This document shows, one piece after another, positions 43,638 through 51,161 of a stretch of DNA of 64,000 bases. A program made the translations under genes and the position numbers. The notes under the pieces were generated by a model. It was given only the letters and a program-made list of their open reading frames with translations, had not been told where the DNA came from and did no database searches. The stretch is from Streptomyces sp. SLBN-31 (GTDB lineage Bacteria; Actinomycetota; Actinomycetes; Streptomycetales; Streptomycetaceae): the NCBI RefSeq assembly GCF_006715395.1, contig NZ_VFNC01000002.1:868001-932000 (forward strand), read 5' to 3'. Numbering within the stretch: position 1 is the stretch's first letter; the number at the start of each line of letters is the position of its first letter.

Positions 43638-44513
43638 TCAGTCGTGCGGTACGACCGCCACCGGGGCCACCGCGTGCCGGACCACTTCCTGCGTCACGGG
43701 CCCGATCGGTGAACCGACGGCCGCCGTACGGCGGTTGCGGCGCCCGACGACGACCAGGGCCGCGTTCCGCGAGGCGTCCACGAGATGCGGCCCCGCCCCT
43801 CCGACGACGGCCTCGCGGGTCACCTCGACCGTGGGGAACTTCTCCCGCCACGGCCGCAGCAGCGTGTCCAGGACCTCCCGCTCGTCCGTGCCGGCGGACA
43901 GCACGTCGGGGTAGGCCGGGAGCCGCCAGCCGTGGACGATCCTGAGGGCCGCCCCGCGGCGCGAGGCGGCGTCGAAGGCGAAGGCGAGGAGGGTGTCGTC
44001 GGCGTGGTCGTGCAGTTCCAGGCCGAGCACCACGTCCCCGTCCACGGCGCCCGCGTGGTCCCGCGCCGGCTGCTCGTCCGAGGTGTCGTCGGCGGCGCGC
44101 ACGAGCACCACGGGCTGTTCCGCCCGGTCCAGTACGGCCGCGGCGACGGAGCCGAGCAGATGGCCGGCGGCGCGGCCCAGTCCGCGGGAGCCGAGCACCA
44201 GCAGGTCGGCCTCGCGGGCCGTCTCCAGCAGGGCCGCGGCGGGGCGGCCGTCGAGCCGTGCCGCGGTGACGTCCAGGCCCGGGTGACGGTGGGTCAGCGA
44301 GGCGCGGACCTCCCGCAGCATGCGCTCGGCCCGGTCCTCGCCGGGCGCCGCCACGGCCTCGCCGGCGAACGGCCGGTAGGCGGAGGGCTGTTGGTCCCCG
44401 GCGTACACGGCGCGCAGCGCGGCCGGCCACAACAGGGCTTCCCGGGCGGCCCATTCGGCGGCCGCGAGGCTTTCGGGCGAGCCGTCCAGGCCGACGGTGA
44501 GGGTTCGGGACAT
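43638..44513 (-). CDS. Tandem universal stress protein
   Basis: 291-residue tandem USP. Domain 1 has LTVGLDGSPESLAAAEWAAREAL and a full GSRGLGRAAGHLLGSVA nucleotide loop (G-x2-G-x9-GS), then EQPVVLV. Domain 2 has VVLGLELHDHADDTLLAFAF, VVVGRRNRRTAAVGSPIGPVTQEV and APVAVVPHD. ATG 44513 follows AAGGAGG by eight bases. It is monocistronic, with a box at 44590-44605 and the DoxX terminator at 44624-44668 just beyond it. Predicted ATP-binding dormancy protein. Confidence 0.93.
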   Translation of the reverse strand: MSRTLTVGLDGSPESLAAAEWAAREALLWPAALRAVYAGDQQPSAYRPFAGEAVAAPGEDRAERMLREVRASLTHRHPGLDVTAARLDGRPAAALLETAREADLLVLGSRGLGRAAGHLLGSVAAAVLDRAEQPVVLVRAADDTSDEQPARDHAGAVDGDVVLGLELHDHADDTLLAFAFDAASRRGAALRIVHGWRLPAYPDVLSAGTDEREVLDTLLRPWREKFPTVEVTREAVVGGAGPHLVDASRNAALVVVGRRNRRTAAVGSPIGPVTQEVVRHAVAPVAVVPHD

Positions 44514-44589
44514 GTGTGCAGCCTCCTTGTTGTCAGGACCACTCTCGTCGGCGGCGGCCCGCGGCGGGTAGGTCCACAAGTCCCTGTCC

Positions 44590-44605
44590 GGTACCGATGG
44601 GTCCC
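44590..44605. promoter_or_regulatory. OsdR-like box ahead of USP
   Basis: GGTACCGATGGGTCCC reads GGGACCCATCGGTACC on the coding strand, 77-92 bases upstream of the USP start. Confidence 0.65.
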
Positions 44606-44623
44606 GCCCTGCCGCACGCGAAA

Positions 44624-44668
44624 GGGCGCCGCCGCTGCGGGAATCGGATCCCCTCAGCGGCGGCGCCC
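44624..44668 (-). terminator. Terminator hairpin after doxX
   Basis: A perfect 14-bp stem (GGGCGCCGCCGCTG with its complement) lies 24 bases after the DoxX stop. The 17-base loop can pair further (GGGA/TCCC). Confidence 0.78.
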
Positions 44669-44691
44669 CTGCCCCGGTGTGCACCGGGCGG

Positions 44692-45312
44692 TCAGAGCAG
44701 CCAGCGGTTACGGCTGACGAAGGGCAGCCGCGCCCACAGCCTGCCCAGGCCCCAGGTGGCGCCGGCGCCCACGACCGCCAGGGCGATCATCACGACGGCG
44801 TAGATGACGTGGTAGTCGACGAACGGGTTGGTCGACATGCTCGGCGAGCCGTCCGAGAGGTGCTTGGCCGGCGGCCATTCGGCCATCCACATCAGAGCCA
44901 TCATCAGCGTGCCCGCGACGGCCGCGAGGCGCAGCGCCACGCCCGAGATCAGCGCGAGGCCGATGCCCAGCAGACCGAGCATGAACAGCCAGTCGGCCCA
45001 GCCGGCCCCGGCCCAGTCGTGGAACGTCGACTCCATCGGCCCGGCCGCCACCGAACTCAGGAAGCCCTTGGTGGGCGAACCGCCGTCGATCCAGCCCTTG
45101 CCGGACGGGGTCGCGTAGCCGAAGCCGAACGTCTTGTCGAGGAACGCCCACAGGAAGACGAACCCGGTCAGCAGGCGCAGCCCGGCGAGGACGTGCGCGC
45201 CGGTCACGGCCGCCGCCGCCGTGGTGTCCGTGGTGCGGGGGGCCGTTCCGGTCCGGCGCAGGGACGGGAAGTGGAATCCCTGGTGACGCTGCGGGTGGTC
45301 GTGCACTGCCAT
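44692..45312 (-). CDS. DoxX family membrane protein
   Basis: 206-residue protein with four to five hydrophobic helices. A cytoplasmic lead of about 35 residues is followed by LLTGFVFLWAFLDKTFGFGYATP, the DoxX/thiosulfate:quinone oxidoreductase DoxD-like start, then DWLFMLGLLGIGLALISGVALRLAAVAGTLMMALMWMAEWPP and a final VDYHVIYAVVMIALAVVGAG segment. I chose ATG 45312, nine bases after GAGGGG; the ATG at 45321 directly abuts that site. DoxX proteins act in membrane redox or sulfur-stress chemistry, but the electron donor is not predictable. Confidence 0.85.
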   Translation of the reverse strand: MAVHDHPQRHQGFHFPSLRRTGTAPRTTDTTAAAAVTGAHVLAGLRLLTGFVFLWAFLDKTFGFGYATPSGKGWIDGGSPTKGFLSSVAAGPMESTFHDWAGAGWADWLFMLGLLGIGLALISGVALRLAAVAGTLMMALMWMAEWPPAKHLSDGSPSMSTNPFVDYHVIYAVVMIALAVVGAGATWGLGRLWARLPFVSRNRWLL

Positions 45313-45422
45313 GATCTTCATCCCCTCGAAGGAGTCTCACGGGGGCTTTTCAAGCCCTCGTCACGTTTTCAAATATCCCGCCCTCGCGACGGCCGTCGCA
45401 TGGGCTGCAGGGCCCGGCCGCC

Positions 45423-45437
45423 GGTCCGAACGTCCCC
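45423..45437. promoter_or_regulatory. OsdR-like box ahead of doxX, overlapping a terminator
   Basis: GGTCCGAACGTCCCC reads GGGGACGTTCGGACC on the coding strand, 111-125 bases upstream of the DoxX start. Its last four bases are the first bases of the USP terminator stem. Confidence 0.6.
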
Positions 45438-45470
45438 GCCGCCGGGACCACTCGGATCCCGGCGGCGGGG
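45434..45470 (-). terminator. Terminator hairpin after USP
   Basis: A perfect 14-bp stem (CCCCGCCGCCGGGA with its complement) and a 9-base loop, five bases after the stop of the USP at 45475. Confidence 0.8.
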
Positions 45471-45474
45471 GCCG

Positions 45475-46329
45475 TCACGCCTCGGTCGGCACCAGCACGA
45501 CGGGGCAGTGGGAGTGGTGCAGCAGGGTGTGCGCGACCGTGCCCAGGTGCGGGCCGACACGGCCCGTGCGGCGGTGCGTGCCGATCACCACGACGGACGC
45601 GTCCGCGGTGGCCTCCAGCAGTGCGTGGGCCGGCCCGCCGCGGACCGTGCGGGCGTCGACGCCCACCCGGGGGTGCCGTTCCTGCAGCCGGGCGAGGCTG
45701 AAGCGCGGTACGGCCTCCTCCGCCCGGTCGTGCTGGGCCAGGCGCTGCTGGCCGGGGCTGGTCGCGGGGATCAGCGAGGGCAGTTCGGGGGCGACGTGCC
45801 GGTGGTTGAAGGAGTGCAGCACGTGCAGCCACACCCCGCGCCGCTCGGCCTCCTCGAAGGCGTAGGCGGCCACGTCGGCGTCGCCGTCGCCCTGCAGGCC
45901 GAGCAGAACGTGTCGGCCGGCGTCGAACGGCGCGGGGGTGTGGTCGACGGGGTGGTCCCCGCGCACCACCATCAGCGGGCCGTGCACCTGGGCGGCCAGC
46001 CGCAGGCTCACCGAGCCGAACAGGGTGCCGGTGACCCCGCCGAACCCGCGGGTGCCGACGACCGTGAGGGCGGCGCCCTCGCTCGCGTCGGTCAACGCCC
46101 GTACGGCGTTGCCCTGGACGACCTCGGTCGTCACCCGCAGGCCGGGGCGCCGGGCGTGGACACGGGCCACGGCGGACGCCAGTATCGGCGCGGCCTCGTC
46201 CCGGTCGGGCACGGCGTAGACGACGCGCAGTTCGGCGTCGCGTCGTGCGGCCTCGTCCGCGGCCCGGTCCAGGGCGCGTACGGCGGCCAGTGTGCCGTCG
46301 ACTCCGACGACGACGTGCTGGAGAGTCAT
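45475..46329 (-). CDS. Tandem universal stress protein
   Basis: 284-residue tandem USP. Domain 1: HVVVGVDGTLAAVRALDRAADEAARRDAELRVVYAV, loop GTRGFGGVTGTLFGSVSLRLA, HGPLMVV. Domain 2: HVLLGLQGDGDADVAAYAFEEAERRGVWLHVLH, loop GTHRRTGRVGPHLGTVAHTLLHHSHCPVVLVP. The Ser of the usual DGS is Thr (VDGT). ATG 46329 follows AAGGGA by seven bases. A box at 46519-46532 lies 190 bases upstream, farther than usual; a looser site is nearer, at about 46472-46487. Predicted nucleotide-binding stress protein. Confidence 0.93.
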   Translation of the reverse strand: MTLQHVVVGVDGTLAAVRALDRAADEAARRDAELRVVYAVPDRDEAAPILASAVARVHARRPGLRVTTEVVQGNAVRALTDASEGAALTVVGTRGFGGVTGTLFGSVSLRLAAQVHGPLMVVRGDHPVDHTPAPFDAGRHVLLGLQGDGDADVAAYAFEEAERRGVWLHVLHSFNHRHVAPELPSLIPATSPGQQRLAQHDRAEEAVPRFSLARLQERHPRVGVDARTVRGGPAHALLEATADASVVVIGTHRRTGRVGPHLGTVAHTLLHHSHCPVVLVPTEA

Positions 46330-46518
46330 GTCCCGTTTCCCTTCTGTGCCGTGCTCTTCCCGTGCGGCGGGAAGGAGCCGCCGGGACCGGGGCGCGTACG
46401 CCGCCGTGCGGCTCGCGGGGATCCCGCTACGGCCATCACCTAGATGGTCGTGCCGTGCGGGCGCCGGGGGCAGGGACCGCGCGAACCCGGCGGGGATGCC
46501 GGACGGCCCCTTGCCGTA

Positions 46519-46532
46519 GGGCCGTGCGGTCC
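46519..46532. promoter_or_regulatory. OsdR-like box upstream of USP
   Basis: GGGCCGTGCGGTCC, 190 bases before the USP start at 46329, just beyond the stop of the PPOX gene. A degenerate companion AGGGACCGCGCGAACC begins at 46472. Confidence 0.58.
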
Positions 46533-46558
46533 TTGAGGCGAGGGGCCGTGCCGTTCGC

Positions 46559-47005
46559 TCAGCGGGGGGCCTGCAGATCGACCCCGTACAGGCTGCGCCC
46601 GGCGATCAGTTCGCGTCCGGTCACCAGCTCGGGCTCGATGCGCACGAAGACCTCCCTCGGGGAGGGCGCCCAGGAGCGGGGTCCGGTGCGGACCAGGCGC
46701 TCCTGCTCGGCCGGGTCGGTGACCATCGCCGCGTGGCCGGTGACCACGACGCTCCAGCCGGCGTGTGCCTCGGCGTCGACCTCGTCGGCCTCGAAGGCCA
46801 CCACCGCGCCGTCGATCGCGCGGACCAGTTCCGAGGTGGCCGAGGTGCGCAGCAGCACCGCACCGTCGGTGTCCAGGGAGAAGTTGACCGGGAGCACCGC
46901 GGGCAGGGCCTGACGCGTGTGCACGATACGGCCGACGGGCGCCTTCGCCAGCAGACGCAGGCACTCCTGCCGTTCGAGTTCGCGGAATCCGTCATTGGGA
47001 TACAT
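46559..47005 (-). CDS. PPOX-fold flavin/F420/heme-binding-type protein
   Basis: 148-residue split-barrel protein. GFRELERQECLRLLAKAPVGRIVHTRQALPAVLPVNFSLDTDGAVLLRT begins the barrel. VAFEADEVDAEAHAGWSVVVTGHAAMVTD and VFVRIEPELVTGRELI complete it. It shares its plan with the protein at 43157 and with the C-terminal domain at 47135. The ribosome site ahead of ATG 47005 is poor. Two boxes lie 92-127 bases upstream. Enzymatic role unknown. Confidence 0.88.
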   Translation of the reverse strand: MYPNDGFRELERQECLRLLAKAPVGRIVHTRQALPAVLPVNFSLDTDGAVLLRTSATSELVRAIDGAVVAFEADEVDAEAHAGWSVVVTGHAAMVTDPAEQERLVRTGPRSWAPSPREVFVRIEPELVTGRELIAGRSLYGVDLQAPR

Positions 47006-47096
47006 CAGCCAGTCGCTTTCGGCCCGTCGTCTGCCGCCCGGACAGGGCGGTCGGGGTGTGTCTCTCCATGGTTGGCGCGGCGGGACCGCGGGCTAA

Positions 47097-47132
47097 GGGC
47101 CATCGGTCCCGAACAGGTCGGGCCAAGGGACC
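47097..47132. promoter_or_regulatory. Two OsdR-like boxes ahead of PPOX gene
   Basis: GGGCCATCGGTCCC (47097-47110, perfect half sites) and GGGCCAAGGGACC (47120-47132) lie 92-127 bases upstream of the start at 47005, 23 bases apart. Confidence 0.72.
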
Positions 47133-47134
47133 TT

Positions 47135-47809
47135 TCAGGCGGTGATCCGGCGTCCGGTGAACGCGAGCGGTTCTATGCGGACCCAGGTGTCCCGCCGCCC
47201 GCCGGCCCAGGGTTCGCCGCGTGCCTGCTCGGTCAGCCGGCGTACCGCCGCGGGGTCGGTCACGATCCGCGCCAGCCCGCGTACCAGCACGCTCCAGCCC
47301 TGGCTGAACACCTCGTCGATGCGGTCCACCTCGAACGCCACGCGGCAGCCGGCGGCCTGGGCCGGCAGGGTGCCGGGGGCCGTGCGGAAGACGATGGCGC
47401 CGTCCACCACGCTGTAGTTGACGGGGACGACGAGAGGTCCTTCGACGGTGGGCACCGCGATGCGTCCGACGCCGTGGGTCGCCATCAGGGCGCGGCACTG
47501 CTGCGGGGTGAGTTCGGTCAGCTCGGCGTGGCGGGCCGCCCGCGTGGGACCGGGCGGCACCTCCACCTCTCCGCCGGTCAGTTCGGTCAGGGTGGTGCGC
47601 AGCGCCCCGGCGAGCCTGAGCAGCGTGCTGGTGCCGGGAGCGGCGGTCGGCTGCTCCTCCAGGTACTGGAGGTAGCCGACGGCCATGCCCGCGCGGGCGG
47701 CCGTCTCCTCACGGGTGAGGCCGAGGTCTTCACGTCGCCGGGCGAGTCGGCGCCCGAGATCGCCCGGGGCCGTGGTCTCGTGCGCGTTCGACGGGATCGG
47801 TGCGGTCAT
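47135..47809 (-). CDS. XRE-type HTH fused to PPOX domain
   Basis: 224-residue protein. Residues about 17-85 are a Cro/CI-type HTH (LGRRLARRREDLGLTREETAARAGMAVGYLQYLEEQPTAAPGTSTLLRLAGAL). Residues about 95-224 are a PPOX split barrel (ELTPQQCRALMATHGVGRIAVPTVEGPLVVPVNYSVVDGAIVFRT, VAFEVDRIDEVFSQGWSVLVRGLARIV, WVRIEPLAFTGRRI). This fusion suggests a DNA-binding regulator that senses a flavin, F420 or heme-like cofactor. ATG 47809 follows AGGGAG. It starts 29 bases after the alcohol dehydrogenase stop and probably shares that transcript. Confidence 0.88.
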   Translation of the reverse strand: MTAPIPSNAHETTAPGDLGRRLARRREDLGLTREETAARAGMAVGYLQYLEEQPTAAPGTSTLLRLAGALRTTLTELTGGEVEVPPGPTRAARHAELTELTPQQCRALMATHGVGRIAVPTVEGPLVVPVNYSVVDGAIVFRTAPGTLPAQAAGCRVAFEVDRIDEVFSQGWSVLVRGLARIVTDPAAVRRLTEQARGEPWAGGRRDTWVRIEPLAFTGRRITA

Positions 47810-47838
47810 GGCCCGTCACTCCCTCCGGTCTGGTCCGG

Positions 47839-48909
47839 TCACGTCGTCCGGACGGCGACGGCCTCGTGCGTCTCCTCGCCGAGCACCACCTTCAGGGCGC
47901 CGGTGTCGGCGGCGCGGGCGAAGACGTCGTACGCCTCCTCCATGGCGTTCAGCGGGAAGGTGTGGGTGACCAGGGCCCCGGCGGGCAGCCGGCCGGCGGC
48001 CGCCATGCGCAGCAGGGTCGGCGTGGAGCTGGTGTCGACCAGGCCGGTGGTGATGGTCACGTTCTTGATCCACAGGTCCTCGAGGTGCAGGGTCGCGGGG
48101 GCGCCGTGCACGCCGACGTTGGCGACGTGGCCGCCAGGGCGCACCATCCGGGTGCACATCTCGAACGTCCCCGGGGTGCCGACCGCCTCGATGACGACGT
48201 CGGCGCCGAGGCCGTCGGTGAGGTCGGCGACGAGCTGCTCGGGCTCCTCGCGGGCGTCGGCCACGGCGTCGGCGCCCAGCCCCTTGGCGGCGTCCAGGCG
48301 GGCGGCGGCCAGGTCGACGGCGACGACGCGCTCCGGGCTGAACAGCCGGGCGGTGGCGATCGCGGCCAGGCCGACGGGTCCGGCGCCGACGACGGCGACG
48401 GTGTCGCCGGGGCGGATGCGGCCGTTGAGGACGCCGACCTCGTACGCGGTCGGGAAGATGTCCGCGAGGAGGACCGCCTCCTTGGCGTCCAGCGTGCTGG
48501 GCAGGGCGTGCACGGACAGGTCGGCGTGCGGCACGCGCACGTACTCGGCCTGGGTGCCGTCGATCAGGTGGCCGAGGGCCCAGCCTCCGCCGCCCCGGCA
48601 CTGGCCGTACATGCCCTGCCGGCAGTAGGCGCAGCGGCCGCAGGCGGTGATGCAGGACACCAGTACCCGGTCACCGGGGCGTACGGTGCGCACGTCGGTG
48701 CCGGTCTCCACGATCTCGCCGACCGCCTCGTGGCCGAGGACGGTGCCGGGGCGGACCTCGGGGACGTCGCCCTTGAGGATGTGCAGGTCGGTGCCGCAGA
48801 TGGTGACGGCGTCGACGCGGACGACGGCGTCCGTGGGGTCCTGGATGCCCGGGTCCGGAACGTCCTGCCAGGAGGACTTGCCGGGTCCGTGGTAGACGAA
48901 GCCCTTCAT
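47839..48909 (-). CDS. Zn-dependent alcohol dehydrogenase (MDR family)
   Basis: 356-residue MDR dehydrogenase. Catalytic zinc residues are in TICGTDLHILKGDVP and GHEAVGEI. The structural zinc Cys cluster is CITACGRCAYCRQGMYGQC, and the NAD site is VVGAGPVGLAAIATARL. It is only distantly like the AdhP-type enzyme at 33393 and closer to formaldehyde/secondary alcohol dehydrogenase-like proteins. ATG 48909 follows GAGGAGGGA. Three OsdR-like boxes lie in the divergent region upstream. It is followed by the HTH-PPOX gene. Confidence 0.93.
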   Translation of the reverse strand: MKGFVYHGPGKSSWQDVPDPGIQDPTDAVVRVDAVTICGTDLHILKGDVPEVRPGTVLGHEAVGEIVETGTDVRTVRPGDRVLVSCITACGRCAYCRQGMYGQCRGGGGWALGHLIDGTQAEYVRVPHADLSVHALPSTLDAKEAVLLADIFPTAYEVGVLNGRIRPGDTVAVVGAGPVGLAAIATARLFSPERVVAVDLAAARLDAAKGLGADAVADAREEPEQLVADLTDGLGADVVIEAVGTPGTFEMCTRMVRPGGHVANVGVHGAPATLHLEDLWIKNVTITTGLVDTSSTPTLLRMAAAGRLPAGALVTHTFPLNAMEEAYDVFARAADTGALKVVLGEETHEAVAVRTT

Positions 48910-49024
48910 GTCGTTTCTTCCCTCCTCGGCCTGTCGCTCCCGGGGTCCGGGAGGGCCGCGAGCCGGTGCGGCGCCGGGATTGCCCCGCAGGTCCAGCTTG
49001 TCCGGCCGTGCCGGGCGGACGCTT

Positions 49025-49121
49025 GGGCCGGTCGGCCCCCACGGTTCCGCCGGACGGGTCCTCGGCCCCGGCCTTGCCCGTACGGCCCACCCCGGGAGGA
49101 TCCTGCTGGACCGAACGGCCC
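49025..49121. promoter_or_regulatory. Three OsdR-like boxes in a divergent promoter
   Basis: GGGCCGGTCGGCCCC (49025-49039), GGGTCCTCGGCCCC (49056-49069) and GGACCGAACGGCCC (49108-49121). The first two lie 116-160 bases before the alcohol dehydrogenase. The third lies 37-50 bases before the STAS gene, so both genes may be controlled. Confidence 0.73.
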
Positions 49122-49157
49122 TACCCGCCGCCCGGGCGCGCCCGCTTGCCTTTCCCC

Positions 49158-49547
49158 ATGGCCGAAATGCACTCCGATCCCCCACCGCCGACGGTGCGCG
49201 TCGTCGCCGGCCGCACCGTCGTGGCGCTGCGCGGGGAGATCGACCTGTCCACGGTGCCGTCGCTTTCGGCCCGGCTCGACGAGCTGACCGCGGGTCCACG
49301 TCCCGACCTGGTCGTCGACCTGCGCGACGTGTCCTTCATCGACTGCTCCGGACTGGGCATGCTGTGCCGGACACGCAACCGTGTCGTGGCCCACGAGGGC
49401 CGCCTGCGACTGGTCACGGACAGCCCCGACTTCCGGCGCCTGCTGCCCCCGGTGGGCCTGGCGGACGTCTTCGACCTCGAAAGCCGCCTCTGCGAGGCCG
49501 TCGCGCACACGGCGGACGCGGGGGACTTGGCCCGCGCGACGGGTTGA
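49158..49547 (+). CDS. STAS-domain anti-sigma factor antagonist
   Basis: 129-residue single STAS domain. TVRVVAGRTVVALRGEIDLSTVPSLSARLDEL is the first half, VVDLRDVSFIDCSGLGMLCR carries the phosphorylatable Ser, and RLRLVTDSPDFRRLLPPVGLADVF is the end. Predicted partner-switch component of a stress sigma factor. No good ribosome site precedes ATG 49158 (49167 is an alternative start). A box lies close upstream, so STAS signalling may be tied to OsdR. The 140-bp repeat begins 73 bases after the stop. Confidence 0.87.
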   Translation: MAEMHSDPPPPTVRVVAGRTVVALRGEIDLSTVPSLSARLDELTAGPRPDLVVDLRDVSFIDCSGLGMLCRTRNRVVAHEGRLRLVTDSPDFRRLLPPVGLADVFDLESRLCEAVAHTADAGDLARATG

Positions 49548-49619
49548 CGTCCCGGCCCTCGATCGGCGGGACACACGCCGCGCCGACGAGGCGGGGAGGG
49601 CGAGATCGCCGGACACCCG

Positions 49620-50125
49620 ACAGCGAGGAAAACCAGACCGCCCGCCAACGGACGGACGCATGGCTGCCGCGGAGATTCGCACCGACAGGACGTCGGTCGA
49701 CAGCAGCAGCGGCCGCCGCCCGGCCGCGGGCCGGCCGGTGGACCCGCGGCCCGACCCCTCCACCGAGGAAGACGAGACCACCGGCCGACGGACAGACGCG
49801 CGGCTGCCGCGGAGATTCGCACCGACAGGACGTCGGTCGACAGCAGCGGCGGACGCCGCCCGGCCGCGGGCCGGCCGGTGAACCCGCGGCCCGACCCCTC
49901 CACCGAGGAAGACGAGACCACCGGCCGACGGAGGGACCCGCGGCTGCCGCGGAGGTTCGCACCGACAGGCCTCGGTCGGCAGCAGCAGCGGCCGCCGGCC
50001 GGCCGCGGGCCGGCCGGTGAACCGGCGGCCCGACCGCTCCACCGAGGAAGGCAGACCACCGGCCGACGGACGGACGCGCGGCTGCCGCGGAGGCGAGCAG
50101 CGGCGGCCGTGGCCGCCCGGCCGCG
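49620..50125. repeat. Tandem repeat of about 140 bp, 3.5 copies
   Basis: The marker GGCTGCCGCGGAG recurs at 49662, 49802, 49942 and 50080 (periods 140, 140 and 138). Each unit holds a GCACCGACAGGACGTCGGT element (6-bp arms ACCGAC/GTCGGT), a GGCCGCGGGCCGGCCGGTG block and a CCGACC..CTCCACCGAGGAAG block. The last copy is truncated after the marker and lacks the ACCGAC element. The period is not a multiple of three and no ribosome site is present, so it is probably non-coding, although long frames run through both strands. Confidence 0.85.
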
Positions 50126-50142
50126 GGGCTGGGTGTGGTAGG

Positions 50143-50156
50143 GGGCTGAACGGCCC
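50143..50156. promoter_or_regulatory. OsdR-like box ahead of second Rv1733c-like gene
   Basis: GGGCTGAACGGCCC, 119-132 bases upstream of the start at 50275, directly after the tandem repeat. A GGTCGGCCCATCCC fragment lies closer, at about 50202. Confidence 0.58.
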
Positions 50157-50274
50157 AAGTGGGTCGGGCAGCAGGTCCCGGATGGTCCCGCGAAAGCGCC
50201 TGGTCGGCCCATCCCGGCGCGTCCTTCCCGGTGTCACCGTCTTGTCCGTGACCACAAGGAGGAGGTGCGGACCG

Positions 50275-50850
50275 ATGAGCGGCAAGCCCGTGAAGAAGCG
50301 GCTGTGGCGGTGGCGGAACAACCCACTGCGCCGGCACGACGACATCGTCGAGGCCTGGGTCGTCCTGACCATGTGGATGGTCATCGCCGTCGGCGGCGCG
50401 ATCGCCGGGCTGGTCACCGCGCACGCGGCCGACGACGTGCTCGCCCGGCAGCGCGCCGAACGGCATTCCACCCGGGCCGTACTCCTCACCGACCTGCCCA
50501 GTGCCTCCTCGAGCGGGGACACGGCCGAGCGGATATCGGCGAACGTCCGCTGGACCACCTCCGACGGCACGGCCCACACCGGCCGGGCCCTGGTGAGCGC
50601 CGGGCAGAAGGCCGGTGCCCGGGTCCTGGTCTGGCTGGACGCCGAGGGCCGGCTCACCTCCGAGCCGCCCAGCCGCGTGGAGGCCGGCTTCGAGGCCGGT
50701 CTGCTGGGCACGGCGGCCTCACTGGCCACCGCCGGCGTCGTGTTCGCCGCCGGGGCCGTGGTCCGCTGGCGGCTGGACCGGCGGCGCCTGGCCGGATGGG
50801 ACACCGAATGGGCCATGGTCGGCCCGCGCTGGGGGCACAAGACCGGGTGA
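50275..50850 (+). CDS. Rv1733c-like two-helix membrane protein (second copy)
   Basis: 191-residue paralogue of 11045-11641. A basic lead (KPVKKRLWRWRNNPLRRHDD), membrane helix 1 (about residues 27-48, AWVVLTMWMVIAVGGAIAGLV), an outer domain with ANVRWTTSDGTAHTGRALV and VLVWLDAEG, helix 2 (about 143-165) and a tail ending WDTEWAMVGPRWGHKTG. ATG 50275 follows AAGGAGGAGG. Same architecture as mycobacterial Rv1733c. The function of the family is not known. A 12-bp hairpin terminator follows. Confidence 0.87.
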   Translation: MSGKPVKKRLWRWRNNPLRRHDDIVEAWVVLTMWMVIAVGGAIAGLVTAHAADDVLARQRAERHSTRAVLLTDLPSASSSGDTAERISANVRWTTSDGTAHTGRALVSAGQKAGARVLVWLDAEGRLTSEPPSRVEAGFEAGLLGTAASLATAGVVFAAGAVVRWRLDRRRLAGWDTEWAMVGPRWGHKTG

Positions 50851-50933
50851 ACACCCCGCCCCGGAGCGGCTGAGGACCATCTCCGCGCGGCACCGCCGAG
50901 CTCGACAGGGCGGGACTCGGCCGGCGGCCGCGG

Positions 50934-50962
50934 AGCCCGTGCACCACACCGGTGCACGGGCT
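50934..50962 (+). terminator. Terminator hairpin
   Basis: A perfect 12-bp stem (AGCCCGTGCACC with its complement) and a 5-base loop, 84 bases after the Rv1733c-like stop. The remaining bases to 51161 hold a short GGCCGGCATCG direct repeat and no gene. Confidence 0.72.
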
Positions 50963-51161
50963 TCCTCACGTTCGGGGCGCGGCCGCCGACCAACCGTTCC
51001 CGGCCGTTCCCGGCGACCGACCTCGCGCCGGACTCCCACGAGCACTCCCGCGCGCCGACCCCGGGAAGACCGCCTGGCCGGCATCGGGCCGGCATCGGGC
51101 CGGTGGGGCCGCCGACGGTGAAGTCCGAGCCCGCAGGCCTCCCTGATGGTCTCACCGCCCG

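Noticed and set aside
49620..50125. CRISPR array
   Set aside because: Units of 140 bases with near-identical content have no short repeat/variable spacer structure, and no cas gene is nearby.
49121..50212. Long frames through the 140-bp tandem repeat on both strands
   Set aside because: The 140-base period shifts the frame in each copy, no ribosome site is present and the composition is low complexity; treated as non-coding repeat.
51076..51103. GGCCGGCATCG direct repeat after arcC
   Set aside because: Two full copies of 11 bases in GC-rich DNA can arise by chance; no regulatory role can be supported.
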